A stretch of DNA of 8,352 bases from an uncultured Bacteroidota bacterium (GTDB lineage Bacteria; Bacteroidota; Bacteroidia; Chitinophagales; Chitinophagaceae), in contig CAIZLI010000276.1 in the NCBI GenBank assembly GCA_903933765.1, forward strand, positions 1 through 8,352. Reading direction: 5' to 3'. Shown here piece after piece: positions 1 to 7,096 of the stretch. The position numbers and the translations under genes were made by a program. The notes beneath the pieces are model-generated. The model worked only from the letters and a program-made list of their open reading frames with translations. It had not been told where the DNA came from and did no database searches. Each line of letters begins with the position of its first letter. The stretch's first letter is position 1.

Positions 1-949
1 AAGTGTGACTTGTTTCAATTTGAACTTCAATATTAGTAAGATTTACCATTGCCTCAATAAGTTTTTGTTCAAAACCATCTATTTGTCCCAATGAAATCCC
101 AAGTTTGTTTTCTTCAAATAATTTTGCTGACCTCTCATGATCAGGAGTAGGAGAAATGGCAAAAAATGGCACATGGCATGCCGCAAGTTCATAGGCGGTT
201 ACCCCAAATGCGATTAAAGCCAGATCAACTGTGGCAAATAGATTGGCCAGATTACCTGGTGCTTGCAAGACTCTAACATCTAACTTCTTAAAACCTAAAA
301 TTGCATTAATTGTCTCAAGTCGATTAAACTGAGGACCTACCAGAATTGTAATTTCCCAGCCAGCAAACACATCTTCATAATCTGAGATAATTTTTAGAGT
401 TTTCTCAGTTATCTGAAACGGATCAGTTGAGCCAAACGACAGTAATAATTTTTTTTTAGTTTGCTTCAGTTTGTTGGTTGACTCCAGAAATTCTTTCCTT
501 AATAAAACAAATTCCCACCCTGAATATATTTTTCCTTCAAATTCTTCCCAACTCCAGTCATTTAACTGCGGCACCGGTGGATATAAAGCCACATCAGCTG
601 CCAATCTTGTATCTTCTGGCGTATCAATAACAACAATTAAAACACCTGTTTTCTCCTTTATTTGCTTCAAATCCTTTTTTGAAAGTTCATTTCGAGTGTC
701 ATAGACCAAATGTGAGAATAAATCTTTGGTAATAATATTGGCAATCCTATCTACACTCCCTTCATCATTTGAAAGTTTATGTACTTCATAACCCATGGCT
801 TCAATCGTGTTAATCCAGAATTCATCTTCACTAATTGCAAAGGCAATAGAAAACCCCCTGTCTTTTAATTCCTGAGCCAAAGCAAGCATCCTTATAATAT
901 GACCATTCCCTAATGCAAGGCCACCGTCTGTACGAATCAGTAGCTTCAA
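1..949 (-). CDS. pseG: PseG/SpsG-like UDP-sugar hydrolase, 3' end beyond window
   Basis: Likely removes UDP from the PseC product (or its N-acetylated form), giving the free 2,4-diamino-2,4,6-trideoxyhexose used by the synthase upstream. The frame is open for 316 codons and runs off the left edge. Seen: N-terminal KLLIRTDGG, then GNGHIIR at residues 14-20, matching the family GxGHxxR motif whose His (His17 in Campylobacter PseG) is the proposed catalytic base. Further family-like blocks are SGWEFVLLRKEF (143-154), LLLSFGSTDP (168-177), VGPQF (204-208) and a donor-site-like GVTAYELAACHVP (249-261). The start is TTG, inside the TTGA overlap with the synthase stop; the frame is closed by a TAA shortly upstream and has no ATG or GTG between. 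Translational coupling is therefore likely. The C-terminal motif differs from classical PseG, where a GST-WE box is usual, and the protein is already longer than the 274-residue Campylobacter enzyme. A C-terminal extension or fusion beyond base 1 is possible. Family assignment is good; exact substrate is uncertain. Confidence 0.8.
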   Translation of the reverse strand, partial: MKLLIRTDGGLALGNGHIIRMLALAQELKDRGFSIAFAISEDEFWINTIEAMGYEVHKLSNDEGSVDRIANIITKDLFSHLVYDTRNELSKKDLKQIKEKTGVLIVVIDTPEDTRLAADVALYPPVPQLNDWSWEEFEGKIYSGWEFVLLRKEFLESTNKLKQTKKKLLLSFGSTDPFQITEKTLKIISDYEDVFAGWEITILVGPQFNRLETINAILGFKKLDVRVLQAPGNLANLFATVDLALIAFGVTAYELAACHVPFFAISPTPDHERSAKLFEENKLGISLGQIDGFEQKLIEAMVNLTNIEVQIETSHT

Positions 950-1857
950 ATCTTTTCGCCGTTTAACAATTTTGCACGTGTTTTAAGCAAAGGTCGAAGG
1001 CCATCAGATGAATCTGCTCTCCATTCTCTTTCGATAATTTCAGATTCAGATGGTGCAATTATACCATCTCCATCAGCACGTTGTGCTTCATTTAACATTT
1101 TGATAATCCTGGCAATATCACCCGGTAGCCAGCAATGACCAGCCTTATACTCATAACCTTTTCCATCAAGATCAATATGAAATTCGATCATCTTTGAATC
1201 ATATTTCAAAACTGAACTCAACATAACTGAATCAAGTACCGTATGATCTGACCATCCGAATTCTATTGTTTTTCCGGGTAAATAACCTGTATATTTTTCA
1301 CGAAGCGTTTTAATAACCGATAAGTTAACATCCTTTATCGGAGTTGGGTAAGCACTGTTGCAATGTAAAATAAGAATTTCGTTTATTGCAGTATTCTTAA
1401 GTGAATCAAGTGCCGATGCGATTTCATCCGGAACACACATACCTACCGAAAACACCAATGGTTTTCCGGTAGACGCACATTTGTTGAACAGATCTTTCCA
1501 TAAAAGTTCATAAGAAGCAATCTTAAAAAAATCAACGTATGGGTCTAATACATCAACTGCATTCAGATAAAAAGGTGTAACAGAAAACAACAACCCTTTT
1601 TTTCTTGAATATTCTGATAAAGCCGGAATCATCTCCTCTTTCAGCTCCCATTCAATACGCTTTAAGAGATCAGGTTTATTTAAAATTGCTTCAGGTGAAA
1701 ACAATTCATGAATTTTAAACAATTGAAATTTCACCCCGTCACATCCGGCTTCAGCTGTTGCATCTATCATTTCAAAACACCGCTTCAAATCACCATTGTG
1801 ATTGGAAGATATTTCCGCCACGAATAGCGGCTTGTTATAAGTTAATAAGGATATCAT
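946..1857 (-). CDS. pseI: NeuB/PseI-family nonulosonic acid synthase lacking the SAF domain
   Basis: Condenses a six-carbon amino sugar with phosphoenolpyruvate to make a nine-carbon nonulosonic acid. The 303 residues hold the whole TIM-barrel half of the family: AEISSNHNGD (14-23), GVKFQLF (41-47), FKIASYEL (111-118), STGKP (129-133), LHCNSAYPTP (164-173) and GWSDHT (201-206). His205 and His237 (in IEFHID) fit the two metal-binding histidines known from meningococcal NeuB. Usual family members are about 340-350 residues and end in an antifreeze-like SAF domain that contributes to the sugar site. Here the protein stops about 66 residues after His237, and the next gene begins at once in another frame, so no SAF remnant follows. 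The stretch after the second His (GYEYKAGHCWLPGD, 244-257) also differs from the usual pattern. The ATG overlaps the aminotransferase stop by four bases (ATGA). The pse symbol is by pathway context; a different nonulosonate is quite possible. Confidence 0.88.
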   Translation of the reverse strand: MISLLTYNKPLFVAEISSNHNGDLKRCFEMIDATAEAGCDGVKFQLFKIHELFSPEAILNKPDLLKRIEWELKEEMIPALSEYSRKKGLLFSVTPFYLNAVDVLDPYVDFFKIASYELLWKDLFNKCASTGKPLVFSVGMCVPDEIASALDSLKNTAINEILILHCNSAYPTPIKDVNLSVIKTLREKYTGYLPGKTIEFGWSDHTVLDSVMLSSVLKYDSKMIEFHIDLDGKGYEYKAGHCWLPGDIARIIKMLNEAQRADGDGIIAPSESEIIEREWRADSSDGLRPLLKTRAKLLNGEKI

Positions 1858-3182
1858 ATGAATTTTCTGAAAACAGGTTTAGTTGGTTCTCCAATAAGGT
1901 GTTTTTCGTATCCGTCTGTTAATGCTTGTTTGTATTTCACAAGACTTCCTTCAAATTGTTCAATGAAGAAATCGATTTCGTTCTCATTATGTGAATATGT
2001 GGGTACAAATGCTCCAACAAAGAGAACTCCCCTACTGATTATTTCCTGCATAAACAAAGTTCTGAAACCATTATCCGGTTCGCGATTTGCATTTAGAAAC
2101 TGAAATGCAGGAGCCCAATTGCTTGAACTTACTCTGATATAATCGTTTAATCCATGAGCTTTTAAAATCTCACGGGTTCTTTTTATAACCTCTGCGCCTT
2201 TCATGTGATTGGATTCAAGAACCTTATTATTTACAAAACAATCAATAGTTGCAATGCTTGCAGCCAGGCCATGAGTTTCGGCCCCATGGGTGGTTGATAT
2301 CAGAAATACCTTCTCTTTACCAACTGCCTGAATTCCTCCAAGTTCAAGAATCTCTTTTCTTCCTGTTAGTGCACAAAATGAAAAACCATTTGCTATCCCC
2401 TTGCCCCATGTTGCCATATCAGGATTCAACCCATATGTAGTCAATGAACCCGGAAAACCTGTTTTAAATCCGGTTACCATTTCATCTAATATAAATAGTG
2501 CTCCGTTGCTTTTTGTCAATTCAATTGCTGCTTTTAAGAACACATCAGGCTTTTGTTTTGCGAATCCTTCATCGTAGTCAAAATTCTTTTCAGGTTCGGT
2601 AATAACGCAGGCTATTTGTCCTGGATATTTATCAAAGAGCTCTTTTAGTGAATCAATGTCGTTAGATTTAAAAGTGAGGGTAAGATCAGGAAACTCATCA
2701 GGAACACCATTGCTGCAATCTGTTTTACCAATAAACCAGTCATCATATGAATAAAAAGGATGGTCTCCGGGGAATGCTACGTATTTTTTTTTTGTGAATG
2801 CACGTGCAAGTTTAACAGCAGCTGTTGTTACCGTCGATCCATTCTTTGCAAACTTAACCATGTCATGAATCTTGACTACAGAAAGAAATTTTTGTGCAGC
2901 TTCCAACTCAATGAAAGCAGGACGTTGAAAGTTAACTCCCAGTTCAAGTTGTGCCCTTACTTTTTCAAGTACCGGCTCAAAAGCATGACCAAGACTTACA
3001 GATCCAAGTCCCATGCTGCAATCTAAAAACTTATTTCCTTCAATGTCCCATACCCATGCACCCTTGCCATTTTTAATTGCTGCCGGTGCATTTGACGGGA
3101 ATTGATCATCCCCTTTTGAGTAAGTATGAGCACCACCAGGAATAACATTCTGGATCAACTCTCTGAATTCATTATTTTTCAT
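1854..3182 (-). CDS. Class III PLP aminotransferase, glutamate-1-semialdehyde-mutase-like
   Basis: A fold-type I, class III pyridoxal-phosphate enzyme of 442 residues, similar in layout to glutamate-1-semialdehyde 2,1-aminomutase. Seen: VIPGGAHTYSKG (13-24), NGSTVTTAAVKLAR (114-127) at the phosphate-binding position, DEMVTGF (233-239) with Asp233 expected to pair with the PLP ring nitrogen, and WGKGIANG (259-266) with Lys261 as the Schiff-base lysine. All key cofactor residues are present, so it should be active. Position argues against a heme role: it lies between a sugar cytidylyltransferase (30 bases upstream) and a nonulosonate synthase (four-base overlap). I infer that it aminates, or moves an amino group on, a sugar or nonulosonate intermediate, possibly one oxidised by the neighbouring aldo/keto reductase. 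It is unrelated in sequence family to PseC, so the operon carries two different sugar-type aminotransferases. The substrate cannot be told from sequence. The ATG start gives a normal N-terminus for the family. Confidence 0.85.
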   Translation of the reverse strand: MKNNEFRELIQNVIPGGAHTYSKGDDQFPSNAPAAIKNGKGAWVWDIEGNKFLDCSMGLGSVSLGHAFEPVLEKVRAQLELGVNFQRPAFIELEAAQKFLSVVKIHDMVKFAKNGSTVTTAAVKLARAFTKKKYVAFPGDHPFYSYDDWFIGKTDCSNGVPDEFPDLTLTFKSNDIDSLKELFDKYPGQIACVITEPEKNFDYDEGFAKQKPDVFLKAAIELTKSNGALFILDEMVTGFKTGFPGSLTTYGLNPDMATWGKGIANGFSFCALTGRKEILELGGIQAVGKEKVFLISTTHGAETHGLAASIATIDCFVNNKVLESNHMKGAEVIKRTREILKAHGLNDYIRVSSSNWAPAFQFLNANREPDNGFRTLFMQEIISRGVLFVGAFVPTYSHNENEIDFFIEQFEGSLVKYKQALTDGYEKHLIGEPTKPVFRKFI

Positions 3183-3212
3183 GGCAATTTATTTTGATTC
3201 GTTATTCATATT

Positions 3213-3974
3213 TTATTTTTTATCTTTTTGTAGACTCTTTTGGTACCCTTCATTTCTTTGAATGTGATCATTTTTTGTATGTATCGATTCTTCATTTAAA
3301 TAAAAATCAGCATACTCTTTCCATCCACTATCAGTTCCAAGTTTATTGACCATTTCGGTGATTACCTCCAAATCAGAAGACTCATCAAGTGTCATTCTAA
3401 CTTTGCTATAATCCTGCTTCCATTCAAAATTTACCGATTTGAAAATATTACCTCCTTTAAGTGAAGAATTCCTCCATATATAAGGTGTAACATGTTCTCT
3501 GTCGGACGGCAATGTAGCTTCTTTCCATGCTTTCTCAAGTGCAGAAAATTTAAACACCTCCACATCCTGCCCATCCGGGAACAAAGTAATGAATCCATTA
3601 CTTCCATAATCTGCACCTGAATCCAAAGTTGTTTTGATTACTGCATCTATCATCTCGGGATCAATTAAGGGGCAATCAGAAGTAATCCGAACAACATAAT
3701 CCGGTTTAACCGGAAGTGCAGTCTTGTAATACCGATCCAACACGTCATCCATTGATCCACGATAATATTCAACTCCAAGATTATCGCAAAGTATGCAAAT
3801 GGCCATTGCTTCCGGCTCTTCAGTTGTCGCAACTATAAGTTTAGAAACCAGATTTGATTTAATGATTCTTCTGACATGCATTTCAAGAATACTTGTTCCG
3901 TTAATTTCTTTCAGTACTTTTCCGGGAAGCCTGCTGGATCCAACTCTTGCTTGTGTGATTGCTAAAATTTTCAT
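3213..3974 (-). CDS. spsF: SpsF-type cytidylyltransferase (CMP-sugar synthetase-like)
   Basis: Predicted to transfer CMP from CTP to a 2-keto-3-deoxy sugar acid, the activation step before glycosyl transfer. The 253 residues show the N-terminal nucleotide loop QARVGSSRLPGKVL (8-21), YYRGSMDDVLDRYY (70-83), RITSDCPLIDP (96-106), whose Asp is typical of metal-nucleotide binding in this fold, REHVTPYIW (159-167) and MTLDESSDLEVI (194-205). The end, RNEGYQKSLQKDK, is typical of the SpsF family named after a Bacillus spore-coat polysaccharide gene. The loop resembles KdsB and SpsF more than NeuA or PseF. In this operon it is the only candidate for making the CMP-nonulosonate. Its ATG overlaps the stop of the aldo/keto reductase by four bases, which suggests coupled translation. 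A role on another sugar acid, or on a modified nonulosonate, cannot be excluded. Confidence 0.84.
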   Translation of the reverse strand: MKILAITQARVGSSRLPGKVLKEINGTSILEMHVRRIIKSNLVSKLIVATTEEPEAMAICILCDNLGVEYYRGSMDDVLDRYYKTALPVKPDYVVRITSDCPLIDPEMIDAVIKTTLDSGADYGSNGFITLFPDGQDVEVFKFSALEKAWKEATLPSDREHVTPYIWRNSSLKGGNIFKSVNFEWKQDYSKVRMTLDESSDLEVITEMVNKLGTDSGWKEYADFYLNEESIHTKNDHIQRNEGYQKSLQKDKK

Positions 3975-4849
3975 TTCCAGTTTACAGGATTTAATAATGC
4001 TGTTTGTTGAACATCAATCTCACCAATCTCTTGTAATAAACCGGCATCAACCTTGCTACCTGTTATTGAATCCAGGTTGTGTTTCAATTGTATTGGAGTG
4101 TCAACACCAATAAGTATTTTATTAATTTCAGGTTGTGCCAATGCATATGCCATGCAAACATCCTGCATTGTATTTCCAGCTTCCCTGATTAGCGCATTTA
4201 ATTTCAAAACATAAGGCTTAAGTGGGGCTAACTTTTCAGGCAATTGCTCCGGATTCATAAAAAACAAACCTTGCAAAAATATGGAACGAACATGAATCTC
4301 CATTCCTTTTTTAGAAGCTGCCTTCAATAGCAATCCCCTTTGCTTGCGATTATCCAACACATTAAATGGCAACTGAACCAGATCCATATCCGTTTCATTG
4401 ATCACAAATTCAAATTCATCATTTGTATAAACCGAAACACCCCATTTATCTATTAATCCTTCATTCCTAAGGCAACTCAATGCTTCAGCGCCCGAATGAC
4501 TATTCCTGAACGATTGAAAACTATGAAACATGTATCCGCCAAGTTTATTAAGGTTGAGTTCTTTCAGATCCTTTTCAACATGCATTCTGATATCACCATC
4601 AGACGAATTTGGTGCAAGTTTGGTAATTACATTGAAATGATTTGTAGAATGATTTCTGTGATAATCTCCAATGACTTGCTGAGAATTGCCATAGGATTCT
4701 GCTGTATCCAACATTCTGATGCCATTGGCATATGCCAGATCAAGGATTTCAAATGAAGTCTCTGAATCAGGTTTACCTGAATGGTTGTTGATCCCGTAAG
4801 GGATTCCCATTTGAACCGTTCCTAAAATTAATTTATCTAAATTGTACAA
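3971..4849 (-). CDS. Aldo/keto reductase family oxidoreductase
   Basis: A 292-residue NAD(P)H-dependent TIM-barrel oxidoreductase, probably cytosolic. Seen: LILGTVQMGIPYGINN (7-22) at the first strand, MLDTAESYGNS (46-56) carrying Asp48 and Tyr53, ITKLAP (75-80) with Lys77, and YMFHSF (106-111) with His109. These form the complete Asp-Tyr-Lys-His catalytic tetrad of the superfamily. Start: the codon is TTG, since a TAA closes the frame six codons upstream and the first in-frame ATG (residue 14) would delete the first beta strand. It follows pseC by 19 bases and overlaps the cytidylyltransferase by four, so it is part of the operon. No step of the standard pseudaminic pathway needs an aldo/keto reductase. 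I infer oxidation or reduction of a hydroxyl or keto group on an intermediate, perhaps paired with the class III aminotransferase. The substrate is unknown. Confidence 0.86.
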   Translation of the reverse strand: MYNLDKLILGTVQMGIPYGINNHSGKPDSETSFEILDLAYANGIRMLDTAESYGNSQQVIGDYHRNHSTNHFNVITKLAPNSSDGDIRMHVEKDLKELNLNKLGGYMFHSFQSFRNSHSGAEALSCLRNEGLIDKWGVSVYTNDEFEFVINETDMDLVQLPFNVLDNRKQRGLLLKAASKKGMEIHVRSIFLQGLFFMNPEQLPEKLAPLKPYVLKLNALIREAGNTMQDVCMAYALAQPEINKILIGVDTPIQLKHNLDSITGSKVDAGLLQEIGEIDVQQTALLNPVNWK

Positions 4850-4868
4850 TTCGACTATGTTTTATCTA

Positions 4869-6080
4869 TTATTCTCTTTTAAAAAAATTAAGAATTACTT
4901 CAATTACATAGGATTGCTCTTCATCAGTCATAGAGGGGTACATAGGCAGGCTTAAACACTCCTTATAATAGGCTTCTGCATTCGGCATCATTCCTTCTTT
5001 CCATCCTTGAGAACGATAGTAAGGCATAAGATGAGCGGGAATGTAATGTACTTGTGCAAATATTTGATTTTCCCTCAGATAGTTATATAGTTTAAGTCTT
5101 TCAGGAGTCTTAATGATATATAAATGATACGCATGAGAAAAATTTGAATTCACTTTTGTTTCAAGTTGAGGACTTACTATTTTATCGATTGATTGAAAGG
5201 CCAAATCATAATTGTTTGCAATCTGCTTTCTTTTAGCCAAACCCTTTTCTGCAGCTTTCAATTGACTAATTCCTAGGGCTGCTTGAAAATCAGTAAGTCT
5301 ATAGTTATAGCCAAGTTCCTGCATTTCCATATACCAGCCTGGGTAATCAATATCATTGGTTTCAATTCCTGCTGCAAATGAAACTGAGTTTTCAAAAAGT
5401 TTTTGATCGCGCGTAATTCCATGCGTTCTCAGTGTAATCAATTTTTTATATAATACTTCACTGTTAGTGGTAATCATGCCACCTTCACCTGTAGCTATAT
5501 GTTTAACTGGATGAAAAGAAAAAATTGCTAAATCAGAATATTTCCCATTACCTGAAATTTGAGCTATTCCATTACTATCTTTTATCCAAGCGCCTGGAGC
5601 ATGACAAGCATCTTCAATTATCCAACAACCAAACTCTTCCGCCAATTTACTAAAGGCTTCACTATTTATTGGACGGCCAGCAAAATCTACCGGAATGATC
5701 CCTTTATATGTGCCTTTTGGCGATTGCTCAAGTAGTTTTCTAACTTGTTGGATATCTAGTAAAAAAGTTTTGGGATCAATATCACAAAAAACTACTTCAC
5801 CACCACAATACTTTACACAGTTAGCTGAGGCAACAAATGTAATTGGTGTTGTAATAACCTTATCCCCGGGTTGAATATTTAAAGCCATAGCGGATAAATG
5901 TAAGGCTCCAGTACCATTCGCTACAGCAACAGCAAATTTTGAGCCAACATAAGCTGCAAATTTTTTTTCAAATGCATAAATAGCAGGACCCTGAGTTAGA
6001 AAATCGCCATTTAGAGTTTGAATTACAGACTGAATATCTTCATCAGAAATAAATTGTTTGCCGTATGGTATTGCCTTCAT
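4869..6080 (-). CDS. pseC: UDP-4-amino-4,6-dideoxy-L-AltNAc transaminase PseC
   Basis: Transfers an amino group (glutamate is the usual donor) to C4 of the keto sugar made by PseB, giving UDP-4-amino-4,6-dideoxy-N-acetyl-beta-L-altrosamine. It is a DegT/DnrJ/EryC1-family PLP enzyme of 403 residues, slightly longer than the Helicobacter and Campylobacter proteins. Seen: PYGKQFISDEDI (5-16), FLTQGP (27-32), VANGTGALHL (53-62), TPITFVASANCV (78-89), EDACHAPGA (156-164) with the ring-pairing Asp157, and FSFHPVKHIATGEGG (187-201) with the Schiff-base Lys193. The HPVKHIATGEGG box together with the PseB partner supports PseC over a generic sugar aminotransferase. Its ATG overlaps the pseB stop in TAATG, so the two are almost certainly translated together. 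LegC-type activity is less likely because the dehydratase next door is of the inverting PseB class. Confidence 0.92.
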   Translation of the reverse strand: MKAIPYGKQFISDEDIQSVIQTLNGDFLTQGPAIYAFEKKFAAYVGSKFAVAVANGTGALHLSAMALNIQPGDKVITTPITFVASANCVKYCGGEVVFCDIDPKTFLLDIQQVRKLLEQSPKGTYKGIIPVDFAGRPINSEAFSKLAEEFGCWIIEDACHAPGAWIKDSNGIAQISGNGKYSDLAIFSFHPVKHIATGEGGMITTNSEVLYKKLITLRTHGITRDQKLFENSVSFAAGIETNDIDYPGWYMEMQELGYNYRLTDFQAALGISQLKAAEKGLAKRKQIANNYDLAFQSIDKIVSPQLETKVNSNFSHAYHLYIIKTPERLKLYNYLRENQIFAQVHYIPAHLMPYYRSQGWKEGMMPNAEAYYKECLSLPMYPSMTDEEQSYVIEVILNFFKRE

Positions 6081-7096
6081 TAGTCTAAATTAAAATTTGA
6101 ATCAACATGTTCCAAAATCAGCTTTCTAAGACTTTCTACGGACTCCCATTCTTTATTCTGACCTGATGAGTAATTGAATCCTTTTTCTACCTTTTGAGCT
6201 TTAAAATGACTTATATAAGCATCCAGATCCCACTGAGGGACCTGCGGAAGAATCACATAATACTCACCTAAATCATAAGTACTAAACGAATCTGAACTTG
6301 TAATCATTTCTTCATGAATTTTCTCTCCTGGACGTATTCCAACTATTTCGTGTTTACATTCAGGCCCAATGGCTTCAGCTACATCTGTAATTTTATACGA
6401 AGGAATTTTAGGTACAAATAACTCACCACCCCAAGCCGTTTTAAGTGCATGCAATACCATATCTACTCCACCACTCAAGGAAATGTTAAAGCGAGTCATA
6501 TTCAGATCTGTAATCGGCAATTTACCTTCGTGCTTTTTCTTTAAAAAGAAGGGAATTACTGAACCATTCGAACCCATCACATTACCATAACGAACTACAG
6601 AGAATTTTATATCCTTTTGACCCTTTATATTATTTGCAGCAATAAAAAGCTTATCGGAAGTTAATTTCGTTGCTCCATACAAATTAATTGGAGCACAAGC
6701 TTTATCAGTTGACAAAGCCACAACCTTTGTAACAGTTGGAGATTCAAGTGCTGCCTTAATAACATTTTCGGCACCACCAATATTTGTTTTTACGCATTCA
6801 TCTGGATTGTATTCGGCAATATGTACATGTTTCATAGCAGCCGCATGAATCACGTAATCAATACCAATAAATGCTCTTTTCAAACGTTCATAATCACGCA
6901 CGTCTCCAATAAAATAACGAATACATTTATACTTGTCAATCGGATAATTATGTTCCATTTGAAACTGTTTCTGTTCATCACGTGAATAGATGACAAGTCT
7001 TTTTATATCAGGCCATTTCTCAAGAATTGATTTAGTTAATGCTTTCCCAAGCGATCCAGTTCCTCCCGTAATGAGAATTGATTTGTTTGATAACAT
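6080..7096 (-). CDS. pseB: UDP-GlcNAc 4,6-dehydratase (inverting) PseB
   Basis: Catalyses the first committed step: UDP-GlcNAc to UDP-2-acetamido-2,6-dideoxy-beta-L-arabino-hexos-4-ulose, with C5 inversion. It is a short-chain dehydrogenase of 338 residues from the chosen start. Seen: the NADP-binding ILITGGTGSLGKAL (7-20), YSRDEQKQF (49-57), HAAAMKHVHIAEYNP (84-98), STDKA (129-133) with Asp131 and Lys132, and NLYGATK (138-144) with Tyr140. These match the D-K-Y catalytic set at positions 132, 133 and 141 of Helicobacter FlaA1/PseB. The C-terminal half carries IVGIRPGEKIHEEM, also typical. An in-frame ATG at 7132 would add 12 residues (MSFFYRHKFNIN) not expected before the Rossmann strand, so I prefer the ATG at 7096-7094, preceded by the AT-rich leader typical of Bacteroidota. 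It is the first gene of the pse operon, about 190 bases after ugd. Confidence 0.93.
   Translation of the reverse strand: MLSNKSILITGGTGSLGKALTKSILEKWPDIKRLVIYSRDEQKQFQMEHNYPIDKYKCIRYFIGDVRDYERLKRAFIGIDYVIHAAAMKHVHIAEYNPDECVKTNIGGAENVIKAALESPTVTKVVALSTDKACAPINLYGATKLTSDKLFIAANNIKGQKDIKFSVVRYGNVMGSNGSVIPFFLKKKHEGKLPITDLNMTRFNISLSGGVDMVLHALKTAWGGELFVPKIPSYKITDVAEAIGPECKHEIVGIRPGEKIHEEMITSSDSFSTYDLGEYYVILPQVPQWDLDAYISHFKAQKVEKGFNYSSGQNKEWESVESLRKLILEHVDSNFNLD

Noticed and set aside
1854..3182. Heme-pathway HemL (glutamate-1-semialdehyde aminomutase).
   Set aside because: The motifs are class III in general, but the operon setting among nonulosonate genes makes a heme role unlikely.
4869..7096. 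Legionaminic acid (LegB/LegC) assignment.
   Set aside because: The dehydratase has the inverting FlaA1/PseB signature (GGTGSLG, STDKA, NLYGATK), not the retaining GDP/UDP-sugar 4,6-dehydratase type.
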